A stretch of DNA of 64,000 nucleotides, from positions 62,001-126,000 of the forward strand of contig JAZRAC010000016.1 in assembly GCA_045634365.1 (NCBI GenBank), read 5' to 3'. The translations under genes and the position numbers were made by a program. This DNA is from HGM04593 sp045634365. Lineage in GTDB: Bacteria > Bacteroidota > Bacteroidia > Bacteroidales > Bacteroidaceae. Below, in pieces: positions 34,348-41,995 of this stretch. Position 1 is the stretch's first letter; every line of letters starts with the position of its first letter. The notes beneath the pieces were generated by a model, which saw only the letters and a program-made list of their open reading frames with translations, had not been told where the DNA came from and made no database searches.

Positions 34348-35967
34348 ATGAAAAACAACAGTCTATATTCAAGAATACATTCTATGATAAAAAAAACTGT
34401 AATATTCATAACACAACCTATAAACATAAATCTTGTGTTGTTTATACTATTATATCTATTTCTTTTTGTATTGGACATATTATATACTCAAGATAAAAAG
34501 ACATCTCTACTTATAGCTATTTGTGGTATTTTTATATCTTACATATTAATATTACCAAGCTTGTTACCTAAGATAAAAAAATTATATACAAACATATTAT
34601 TGACAATTTCATCTTTCTTATTTTTAATACAATTATTATGCATCCTTTTTTACAAGAAAAAAGTCGATGGTGAAATTATTGGAACATTTAAAGCTACTAA
34701 TTTATCTGAAATCAATGAATACCTGACTGTATATGTACATTTCGAAACCATTTTAATGGTTATAGCTTTATTCGTTATAATATTTGTGTTATACAAATTA
34801 TTAAAAAACAGACATCTTTTTACAAATACATTTACTAGAATAGTAGGTACCTTTATAATTTTTTTCTCATTCATATTTACCATAACTGATATAAACAATA
34901 TAGTCTCATATAGTTCTATTCGTAAGATTGTATGGCTATTCACAAAACAAGTTCCTGATTTGCGAGATTATTTACAAAGACCTTCCGTTAATGTTAACAA
35001 AGAGTCTGTAGATAATATAGTACTCATTATTGGAGAATCCTATTCGAAGTATCAATGCTCCTTGTATGGATATGAAAAAAACACAACTCCGCTATTGACA
35101 AAAATGCACAACAATGGTAATTTAAAAGTTTTTAAAAAAATACAATGTTACACAAACTTAACAATTCCATCAATAAAATCAATAATGACTTCTTACATCA
35201 ACGAATATAGTGATAGTATTGATTGGTATAAATATTTGACTTTAATTGAAATTATGAAAACGGCTGGGTATAAAACAGCTTGGATATCCAACCAGTCAAA
35301 AAAAGGGATTTCAGACAACGAGGTGGGTAGATATGCTGATCTTTGTGATAATCAATTATTTGTCGGCAATATATATGCAGGACTTAATAGAAAAAATCTA
35401 GATGAAGAATTAATCCCTTTAGTTAAAAATTATTGCTCAACTAATTTAACCGATAAAAATAAGAATTTTATCATCATTCATTTAATGGGCTCACATCATA
35501 GTTTTAATCACCGTTATCCGAAAAGATTTTCAAGATTTTCTGCGAAAGATTACGAGGATACTCATTCACATCTTTCTATCAATAATAGACAATTACTTGC
35601 TGAATATGATAATTCTGTTTTATATAACGATTCCATTGTATATGAATTAATAAATAATTTCACTGATAAAGAAACTATTGTATTTTATTTTCCAGACCAC
35701 GGAATAGATCCTTTCCGTAGTTCCAGTAATTATATAGGCCATGCAGAAGCTAATAATCCAGCATCATTAATGCATGGTAAACAAATACCTTTTTTTGTTT
35801 ATACAACCGATAAATACAAAAAAAGATTTCCGTTGATGGAAGAAATAATTTCTAACGCTATAGATATACATTACAGAACAGATAGCATTATGTATACTAT
35901 TATTGATATTGCTGGAATTGAAACAATAAACGGAATTTCCTATAAAAATAAAAGTCTGTTTAAATAA
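34348..35967 (+). CDS. Phosphoethanolamine transferase-like inner-membrane sulfatase-fold protein
   Basis: 539 residues. Five hydrophobic helices lie in the first 200. The periplasmic alkaline-phosphatase-fold domain starts with NIVLIIGESYSKYQCSLYGY near residue 227 and NTTPLLTKM, as in EptA/MCR/CptA enzymes. The nucleophile region is CYTNLTIPSIKSIMTSY, with threonines where the family's catalytic Thr lies. IIHLMGSHHSFNHRYP and FYFPDHGIDPF supply metal ligands. Such enzymes add phosphoethanolamine to lipid A or core sugars, which can lower sensitivity to cationic peptides. Codon use is very AT-rich and unlike the neighbours, suggesting transfer. Its acceptor is not known. Confidence 0.85.
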   Translation: MKNNSLYSRIHSMIKKTVIFITQPININLVLFILLYLFLFVLDILYTQDKKTSLLIAICGIFISYILILPSLLPKIKKLYTNILLTISSFLFLIQLLCILFYKKKVDGEIIGTFKATNLSEINEYLTVYVHFETILMVIALFVIIFVLYKLLKNRHLFTNTFTRIVGTFIIFFSFIFTITDINNIVSYSSIRKIVWLFTKQVPDLRDYLQRPSVNVNKESVDNIVLIIGESYSKYQCSLYGYEKNTTPLLTKMHNNGNLKVFKKIQCYTNLTIPSIKSIMTSYINEYSDSIDWYKYLTLIEIMKTAGYKTAWISNQSKKGISDNEVGRYADLCDNQLFVGNIYAGLNRKNLDEELIPLVKNYCSTNLTDKNKNFIIIHLMGSHHSFNHRYPKRFSRFSAKDYEDTHSHLSINNRQLLAEYDNSVLYNDSIVYELINNFTDKETIVFYFPDHGIDPFRSSSNYIGHAEANNPASLMHGKQIPFFVYTTDKYKKRFPLMEEIISNAIDIHYRTDSIMYTIIDIAGIETINGISYKNKSLFK

Positions 35968-36060
35968 TGTGAGGTTTAAATATCGAACCAAAAAATACAA
36001 CAAGGTGCTTGATTTTATATATCAGCAAACCAATGAGTTACAAAATTTTGAAACAAAAAG

Positions 36061-36086
36061 CGGAGAGAGTTTTTCAACTTTCTCCG
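36061..36086 (-). terminator. Terminator of tRNA-Met and right hairpin repeat copy
   Basis: CGGAGAGAGTT pairs with AACTTTCTCCG. Flanking G and C extend the stem by one pair. On the minus strand it ends in TTTTTG, 7 bases after the tRNA. Confidence 0.75.
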
Positions 36087-36092
36087 CTTCAG

Positions 36093-36166
36093 TAGCGAGA
36101 CCCGGGATTGAACCGGGGACCTCATGATTATGAATCATGCGCTCTAACCAGCTGAGCTATCTCGCC
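36093..36166 (-). tRNA. tRNA-Met (anticodon CAT), elongator type
   Basis: 74 bases on the minus strand starting GGCGAGATAGCTCAGCTGG. The acceptor stem has seven pairs with a G:U closing pair. D-arm GCTCAGCTGGTTAGAGC; anticodon arm CATGA-TTCATAA-TCATG; T-arm CCCGG-TTCAATC-CCGGG. The anticodon stem and AGCTCA...GGTTAGAGC pattern match the elongator rather than the initiator. Discriminator A; CCA is not encoded. A hairpin terminator follows. Confidence 0.93.
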
Positions 36167-36435
36167 ATTGCATTTTTGCGGTGCAAAGATATGCTTAATT
36201 ATTGAAACAGACAAACTTTTTAAACTTTTTCGTCAAAAATTATTTTCAAAAGGTATTTTTTTAAAAAAACAATACAGAAAAAATATTAAAGAAAAAAGTG
36301 TCTTATAATGGTTATAAAGCAGATGTTTATCAGATTTAACTTTATATAATTTAATCGCTTATTGTTTTTTTGAATATCTTTTTATATCTTGCGACTGGTA
36401 ATAAAAAATTCTCCATAATTTTTGAATTTCAAATA

Positions 36436-36819
36436 ATGACGAATAAAGAAAAATTTAACATCGAATATCCAATGAAGGGTAGCGCAAGTATGATATGGCG
36501 CTACATAGGAACAGCTGCAGGATTATCGCCGTGGTTTGCCGACCGAGTGGAAAATCTTGGAAAATCGTTTGTTTTTCATTGGGGAAAGAGCGAGCAGAGA
36601 ACTGCTCACATTGTAACTCAAAGAAATGGTGTTTATGTGAAAATGAGGTGGGACGATGAAAACCCGCAAACATTCTTCGAAATGAGAATTTCGTTCAACG
36701 AGCTTACAAGAGAGCACACTTTGATTATAACCGATTTTGCCGAAAAGGGAGAGGTTGAGGACCAAAAGGATTTATGGAATTTACAGATAGAGGCTTTGAG
36801 AAGACAATCGGGAATGTAG
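36436..36819 (+). CDS. START-like (SRPBCC/AHSA1-type) domain protein
   Basis: 127 residues from MTNKEKFNIEYPMKGSASMIWRYIG. The longer in-frame start is unlikely. The profile LSPWFADRVENLGKSFVFHW is the Bacteroidota START-like family, which has an Aha1/SRPBCC beta-fold with a hydrophobic pocket. It is often next to the LptF/LptG, ribBA and aspartate aminotransferase genes, as here. The ligand is unknown. A hairpin terminator (36849-36879) separates it from the next genes. Confidence 0.85.
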   Translation: MTNKEKFNIEYPMKGSASMIWRYIGTAAGLSPWFADRVENLGKSFVFHWGKSEQRTAHIVTQRNGVYVKMRWDDENPQTFFEMRISFNELTREHTLIITDFAEKGEVEDQKDLWNLQIEALRRQSGM

Positions 36820-36848
36820 AAATGTAGAATAAATATTATAACATAATG

Positions 36849-36879
36849 CTGCTTGTACATTGAATTTGTGTGCAAGCAG
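36849..36879 (+). terminator. Hairpin terminator of the START-like gene
   Basis: CTGCTTGTACA pairs with TGTGCAAGCAG, followed by TTTCTGTTTT. Confidence 0.6.
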
Positions 36880-36951
36880 TTTCTGTTTTATATATATTAT
36901 ATATTACTATGATAGTAAAAACAGACGAAATTCTTTTGTATTGCTCACTGC

Positions 36952-36984
36952 TTGCATTATCTTTGCATCAAAGATGCGAAAATA
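36952..36984 (+). promoter_or_regulatory. Promoter-like repeat, first copy
   Basis: 33 bases containing TATCTTTG (36958-36965) and GATGCGAAAATA. Repeated at 37032-37064 with three substitutions, exactly 80 bases later. Confidence 0.5.
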
Positions 36985-37031
36985 GGCTGCACTCGCCGAG
37001 AAACTTGCAAGTAAACTTGCGTTTCGCTCGT

Positions 37032-37064
37032 TTGCACTATCTTTGCACCAAAAATGCGAAAATA
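37032..37064 (+). promoter_or_regulatory. Promoter-like repeat, second copy (before the LptF/G gene)
   Basis: Contains TATCTTTG at 37038-37045, 34 bases before the ATG at 37079. Near-copy of 36952-36984. Confidence 0.55.
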
Positions 37065-37078
37065 CCAACCAGATTATT

Positions 37079-38992
37079 ATGAAATTACCACAATTCCGCA
37101 TTATAAAGAAGTTGGATTTATTTATCATTAAAAGTTTTATCCAGCTTTTATCGGGCACGTTTCTTATATGCCTGTTTATTTTTATTATGCAGATGTTGTG
37201 GCGCTCGGTAGACGAGTTTGTGGGCAAAGGATTGGAAATGACTGTAATAATACAATTCTTCTCACTCTGCTCAATAACACTTGTGAGCGAGGCTCTCCCA
37301 TTGGCAATATTGCTTGCGTCGCTTATGACATTCGGTAATTTTGGTGAAAGGCTGGAATTACTTGCAATGAAGGCTGCCGGTATTCCGCTCATAAGAATTA
37401 TGATGCCTATCGTGGTTCTATGTATAGCACTGGGGGGTGTTTCATTCTATTTCCAGAATGTGGTGGCTCCTTATGCCCAAATGAAATTATTTAATATTCT
37501 GTATTCAATAAAACAGACATCACCCGAAGTTGAAATTCCCGAGGGGGTATTCTATGACCAGATTAAAGGATATAATTTGTTTGTAGAGAAAAAGGATAAA
37601 GAGAGTGGAATGCTCTACAAAGTTATGATTTATGATTTATCGGGAGGTTTTGAAAATGCAAATATACTTGTTGCCGACTCCGGCAGAATAGACAGCACTC
37701 CCGACGATCAGAATCTTATAATACAACTGTTTACAGGAGAGCAATTTTCAAACATAACCGACCAAAGTATAAAAAAGAAGAATGTTCCCTATCGTCGTGA
37801 AACATTCCGTAAAAAGGTTGTTATGATACCAACAGACGGAAAATTTGAAATGAAAGACGATAATGTATTCAAACAGAATGCAAAAAGCCAAAATATGTTC
37901 GAACTGCAACAAACGATAAAAGCATATATTACATATAACGACAGTGTAGGTGATATTTATTGGAAAGCTGCCATAAAAAATATATTCAATATAAAAACAG
38001 AATATACGGCAGAAGATTCAACATATATGAGTCGCAATAATTTATTTGCGATAAACACCGATAGTATATTTAATACTGCTACAAAAAACGATAAAAAAGT
38101 TTGGAAAAAGGCTCAACTAACAAAAATAAGACAGTTAAAAAATGATTACGAAATTAAAAGTAATCTATTACACTACCTCGACAAAGAGCTTAATAAATGC
38201 AAAGTAAGCTGGTGGAATAAAATAACTCTTTCGCTTGCCTGCATATTATTCTTTTTCATAGGTGCACCATTGGGAGCTATTGTGAGAAAAGGTGGATTAG
38301 GGTACCCTGTGCTTATTTCTGTGGCAATCTTCATTTTATACTATTTGCTTAATACATCGGCTTTCAAGATGGCACGCGAGGGAGAATGGAACACATTTAT
38401 AGGTAGTTGGTTAAGCACATTTGTAATGGCTCCGTTGGGAATATTGTTCACTTATCAATCGAATAAAGATTCGGCAATATTCAATATAGACTCCTACAAG
38501 GAATTTTTCAGAATATTATTCTGTATACGCGAAAAGCGCAATATTGCATTCAAAGAGGTTATTATAGACGACCCCGACTATGTAAATGGTTATAAAAAGG
38601 TTGAACAAATTATCGGCGACTGCGATAAAATTATCAATAATAATAAATTCTATAAACTACCATCGGTAAAAGAGGTTTTCTTTAAGGAAAAAGATAATGC
38701 CATTGATGAATTAAATGATAATTTGGAAAGTCTTATAGAAGAATTCGGTAACAGCAGAGACAAAAAGGTTGTTGCAAAAATAAATTACTTCCCTGTATTA
38801 TCGACCGACACTATAACATCGCCATTCAGAAACAAATGGATTAACATAATATCGCTCATAATAGTGCCTGTGGGAATTATAATCTATATAAGAGCGGCGA
38901 AATTCAGATTCCGTCTGTTCAAAGACTTGAATAAAGTGAAAGAAAATTCAAAAGAACTGAACGAGATTTTAGTAAAAGACAAACTTGTATAA
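37079..38992 (+). CDS. LptF/LptG (YjgP/YjgQ) family LPS-export permease
   Basis: 637 residues from MKLPQFRIIKKLDLFIIKSFI. Upstream in-frame TTG overlaps the promoter, so this start is preferred. Three N-terminal helices, a long periplasmic beta-jellyroll (about residues 105-360), three more helices (ITLSLACILFFFIGAPLGAIVRKGG, near residue 385), and an extra C-terminal part with a last helix near 590. GAPLGAIVRKGG is the family signature. With LptBC these permeases extract lipopolysaccharide from the inner membrane. The length is well above the E. coli proteins (about 360), as usual in Bacteroidota. First gene of an operon with ribBA and aspC. Confidence 0.92.
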   Translation: MKLPQFRIIKKLDLFIIKSFIQLLSGTFLICLFIFIMQMLWRSVDEFVGKGLEMTVIIQFFSLCSITLVSEALPLAILLASLMTFGNFGERLELLAMKAAGIPLIRIMMPIVVLCIALGGVSFYFQNVVAPYAQMKLFNILYSIKQTSPEVEIPEGVFYDQIKGYNLFVEKKDKESGMLYKVMIYDLSGGFENANILVADSGRIDSTPDDQNLIIQLFTGEQFSNITDQSIKKKNVPYRRETFRKKVVMIPTDGKFEMKDDNVFKQNAKSQNMFELQQTIKAYITYNDSVGDIYWKAAIKNIFNIKTEYTAEDSTYMSRNNLFAINTDSIFNTATKNDKKVWKKAQLTKIRQLKNDYEIKSNLLHYLDKELNKCKVSWWNKITLSLACILFFFIGAPLGAIVRKGGLGYPVLISVAIFILYYLLNTSAFKMAREGEWNTFIGSWLSTFVMAPLGILFTYQSNKDSAIFNIDSYKEFFRILFCIREKRNIAFKEVIIDDPDYVNGYKKVEQIIGDCDKIINNNKFYKLPSVKEVFFKEKDNAIDELNDNLESLIEEFGNSRDKKVVAKINYFPVLSTDTITSPFRNKWINIISLIIVPVGIIIYIRAAKFRFRLFKDLNKVKENSKELNEILVKDKLV

Positions 38993-39002
38993 AAAACTTA
39001 TA

Positions 39003-40220
39003 ATGGAAAAATTTAAACTGAGTTCTATCGAGGATGCTATAAGAGATTTTAAAGAGGGAAAATTTCTTATAGTGGTTGATGATGAAGACAGAGAGAACGA
39101 AGGGGATTTTATAATAGCAGCCGAAAAAATTACCCCGGAGGCTGTTAACTTTATGTTAAAAAACGGACGAGGAGTATTATGTGCACCAATAACAATGTCG
39201 CGTTGCAAAGAATTACAACTCGACCCGCAGGTGAACACAAACACAAGTCTTTTAGGAACACCCTTCACTGTAACCATCGACAAAATAGAGGGCTGCTCCA
39301 CCGGAGTATCGGCCAACGACAGAGCCGCAACCATAAAGGCTCTTGCCGACCCACAGAGCACAGCTGAGACATTTGCACGCCCGGGCCACATAAACCCTCT
39401 TTATGCACAAGATAAAGGAGTGCTTCGTCGTGCAGGACACACCGAGGCAAGTATCGACCTTGCACGCCTTGCCGGCCTTTACCCAGCTGCCGCACTCATC
39501 GAAATAATGAACGAAGATGGCACTATGGCCCGTATGCCTCAACTTATAGAGATTGCAAAAGAACATAACCTTAAAATAATATCAATAAGCGACCTTATAC
39601 AGTACCGCCTGCAACAAGAATCGCTCGTGGAGATGGGCGAAGAGGTTAATATGCCCACAGAGCACGGACACTTCCGCCTGATACCCTTCAAACAAACATC
39701 AAACGGACTTGAACACATTGCACTTATTAAAGGCGAATGGGAGGAGAATGAACCTATACTTGTGAGAGTACACTCATCGTGTATGACCGGTGATATATTC
39801 GGCTCACAACGTTGCGACTGCGGCTCACAGCTTCACAAAGCAATGGAACTTATCGATAAAACAGGAAAAGGAGTTATTGTATACCTCAACCAAGAAGGGC
39901 GCGGCATTGGTCTTATGAATAAAATGAAGGCCTATAAACTGCAAGAAGAGGGTATGGACACAGTAGACGCCAACCTGTGCCTTGGATTTAAAGCCGACGA
40001 AAGAGATTACGGCGTTGGTGCCGAAATTCTGAGAAAAGTGGGTGTACATAAAATGCGTCTTATTACAAATAACCCCGTAAAAAGAATAGGACTCGAAAGT
40101 TACGGGCTCGAAGTTATTGAAAATGTAAGCATAGAGATAGAACCCAACGATTTTAACTCCCGTTATCTGCATACAAAAGCCGAGAGAATGGGACATACAC
40201 TGCATTTCGACAAAAAATAA
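39003..40220 (+). CDS. ribBA: Bifunctional 3,4-dihydroxy-2-butanone-4-phosphate synthase / GTP cyclohydrolase II
   Basis: 405 residues from MEKFKLSSIEDAIRDFKEG. The N-terminal half makes the four-carbon riboflavin precursor from ribulose 5-phosphate; its acidic loop is VVDDEDRENEGD near residue 27. The C-terminal half opens GTP; its zinc site is RVHSSCMTGDIFGSQRCDCGSQL near 260, and NQEGRGIGLMNKM near 300 is also conserved. Both halves look intact, so it can supply both branches of riboflavin synthesis. It lies 10 bases after the LptF/G gene and 15 before aspC. Confidence 0.97.
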   Translation: MEKFKLSSIEDAIRDFKEGKFLIVVDDEDRENEGDFIIAAEKITPEAVNFMLKNGRGVLCAPITMSRCKELQLDPQVNTNTSLLGTPFTVTIDKIEGCSTGVSANDRAATIKALADPQSTAETFARPGHINPLYAQDKGVLRRAGHTEASIDLARLAGLYPAAALIEIMNEDGTMARMPQLIEIAKEHNLKIISISDLIQYRLQQESLVEMGEEVNMPTEHGHFRLIPFKQTSNGLEHIALIKGEWEENEPILVRVHSSCMTGDIFGSQRCDCGSQLHKAMELIDKTGKGVIVYLNQEGRGIGLMNKMKAYKLQEEGMDTVDANLCLGFKADERDYGVGAEILRKVGVHKMRLITNNPVKRIGLESYGLEVIENVSIEIEPNDFNSRYLHTKAERMGHTLHFDKK

Positions 40221-40235
40221 AGAACTATAAATAAT

Positions 40236-41429
40236 ATGAACAAATTATCAAACCGTGTCAACAGATTAGCAGCATCGGCTACATTGGCAATGTCACAAAA
40301 AAGCCAAGAGCTTAAAGCACAAGGCGTAGATGTTATAAATATGAGTGTCGGAGAACCCGACTTTAATACTCCCGACACTATTAAAACCGTAGCCAAACAA
40401 GCGATAGACGACAACTGGTCGCGCTACTCACCTGTTCCCGGCTATCCTGCATTGCGCAAAGCTATCGTAGAAAAACTTAAAAAAGAGAATGGGCTTGAAT
40501 ATAGCGAAGCACAAATATCAGTATCCAACGGAGCGAAGCAAGCTGTGTGCAACGCCATTATGGCACTTGTGAACGAAGGTGACGAAGTTATAATCCCCGC
40601 CCCCTACTGGGTGAGCTACCCCGAAATGGTTAAAATGGCCGACGGAACACCTGTAATTGTGAGCGCAGGCATTGAACAGAACTTTAAAATCACAGGAGCA
40701 CAATTAGAAGCAGCTATCACCCAAAAAACAAAGATGCTCATTCTTTGCTCACCCTCGAACCCCACAGGTTCTGTATACACAAAGGAGGAACTTAAAGAAC
40801 TTGCCGATGTACTCGCGAAATACCCCGAAGTATTTGTGGTTGCCGACGAAATATATGAACATATAAACTATGTGGGTAAACACGAGAGTATCGCACAATT
40901 CCCCGAAATACGCGACCGTGTGATAATAATAAACGGAGTATCGAAGGCATACGCAATGACAGGTTGGAGAATAGGCTTCCTTGCTGCTGCCGATTGGATT
41001 GTGAAAGGCTGCAACAAACTTCAAGGACAATATACAAGCGGTCCCTGCTCTGTATCGCAGATAGCATCGATAGAGGCATACAACGGCTCGCAAGAACCTG
41101 TTGAGGAGATGCGCAAAGCATTTGAACGTCGCCGCAACCTCATTGTAAACCTCACAAAAGAGATACCCGGATTAGAAGTAAATGTTCCCGAAGGAGCATT
41201 CTATCTGTTCCCAAAATGCAGTTCATTCTATGGCAAGAGTTATAATGACCAAGTTATAAACAATTCAGACGACCTTGCAATGTACTTGCTCACTGAGGCT
41301 CACGTAGCTGTGGTTGGTGGTTCATCATTCGGTGCTCCCGAGTGTTTCAGAATGAGCTATGCTACAAGTGACGAGAATATCACCAATGCTATTGGAAGAA
41401 TTAAAGAGGTGCTTGCCAAACTTAAATAA
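40236..41429 (+). CDS. aspC: Pyridoxal-phosphate aspartate aminotransferase, class I
   Basis: 397 residues. Fold type I aminotransferase; the PLP lysine lies in INGVSKAYAMTGWRIGFLAA near residue 235. NPTGSVYTKEELKEL near 170 and VVADEIYEHINY near 200 hold other cofactor contacts. The substrate range is probably aspartate/2-oxoglutarate, though Bacteroidota members of this subgroup also accept aromatic or other amino acids. Last gene of the operon; a terminator follows at 41459-41492. Confidence 0.93.
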   Translation: MNKLSNRVNRLAASATLAMSQKSQELKAQGVDVINMSVGEPDFNTPDTIKTVAKQAIDDNWSRYSPVPGYPALRKAIVEKLKKENGLEYSEAQISVSNGAKQAVCNAIMALVNEGDEVIIPAPYWVSYPEMVKMADGTPVIVSAGIEQNFKITGAQLEAAITQKTKMLILCSPSNPTGSVYTKEELKELADVLAKYPEVFVVADEIYEHINYVGKHESIAQFPEIRDRVIIINGVSKAYAMTGWRIGFLAAADWIVKGCNKLQGQYTSGPCSVSQIASIEAYNGSQEPVEEMRKAFERRRNLIVNLTKEIPGLEVNVPEGAFYLFPKCSSFYGKSYNDQVINNSDDLAMYLLTEAHVAVVGGSSFGAPECFRMSYATSDENITNAIGRIKEVLAKLK

Positions 41430-41458
41430 ACAATATTACAATAAATAATTTTATAGAC

Positions 41459-41492
41459 GGGAACTGCTTTCTAAGTGGTTCCCCTCTTTTTT
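41459..41492 (+). terminator. Terminator after aspC
   Basis: GGGAAC...GTTCCC stem with an inner CTT/AAG pair, then TCTTTTTT. It lies 30 bases after the stop. Confidence 0.75.
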
Positions 41493-41936
41493 AGACAATG
41501 TTGAAAAGGTGGTATATAATTGTTAATATGTTGTTGAAAAGATGATGATAAATAAGTGGAAAATAATGGTAATTTCTCTTTGAAAAACAAACTAACCGAT
41601 TAAGCCGGAAACAGAATTAAAAAGCCAAATTATTTTGCCACTTTTTTACACTTATTTATCAATAGTTTTTGAACAGTTTTTTAACTTGCTTCGATAGTAT
41701 ATTATAGATAAAAGAATAATCAATATAAATATTTATTGCATTAAAAATCAAATATTTATACTATCAAAATAAAGAACACTACCTGCTATTTTAATGGTAC
41801 ATAGTGATAAATACTACTTTTTGAAAAAAGATATCCACATTATTAACCGACTTTGTTATTATTGTTGATTTATTTTAATTTTTAAAAAAGGAAATATATA
41901 TAATAATAACTGTTGAAAGAAGGGTGGCGAATAATA
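41493..41936. other. AT-rich convergent intergenic gap, no gene
   Basis: 444 bases with no credible reading frame. Motifs recur: TGTTGAAAAG near 41499 and 41533, TGTTGAAAG near 41911, GTGGAAAATAA near 41557, TATCCACAT near 41832. They look like degenerate DnaA-type boxes. But the flanking operons converge, which is not expected at an origin. No structured RNA was recognised. Confidence 0.4.
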
Positions 41937-41976
41937 AAATTAAAAAGAGCCTGCACTCCGGATGTACAGGCTCTCA
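41937..41976 (-). terminator. Terminator of the porZ operon
   Basis: On the minus strand GAGCCTGTAC pairs with GTGCAGGCTC around ATCCGGA, then TTTTTA. It lies 20 bases past the stop of porZ. Confidence 0.75.
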
Positions 41977-41995
41977 TATATTATAAATAATATTC

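Noticed and set aside
36870..37082. 70-residue plus-strand open frame in the promoter repeat region
   Set aside because: Overlaps the hairpin terminator and both promoter copies and has no recognisable features.
41493..41936. Chromosomal origin (oriC)
   Set aside because: DnaA-like boxes are weak, dnaA is not nearby and the flanking operons converge; kept only as a low-interest observation.
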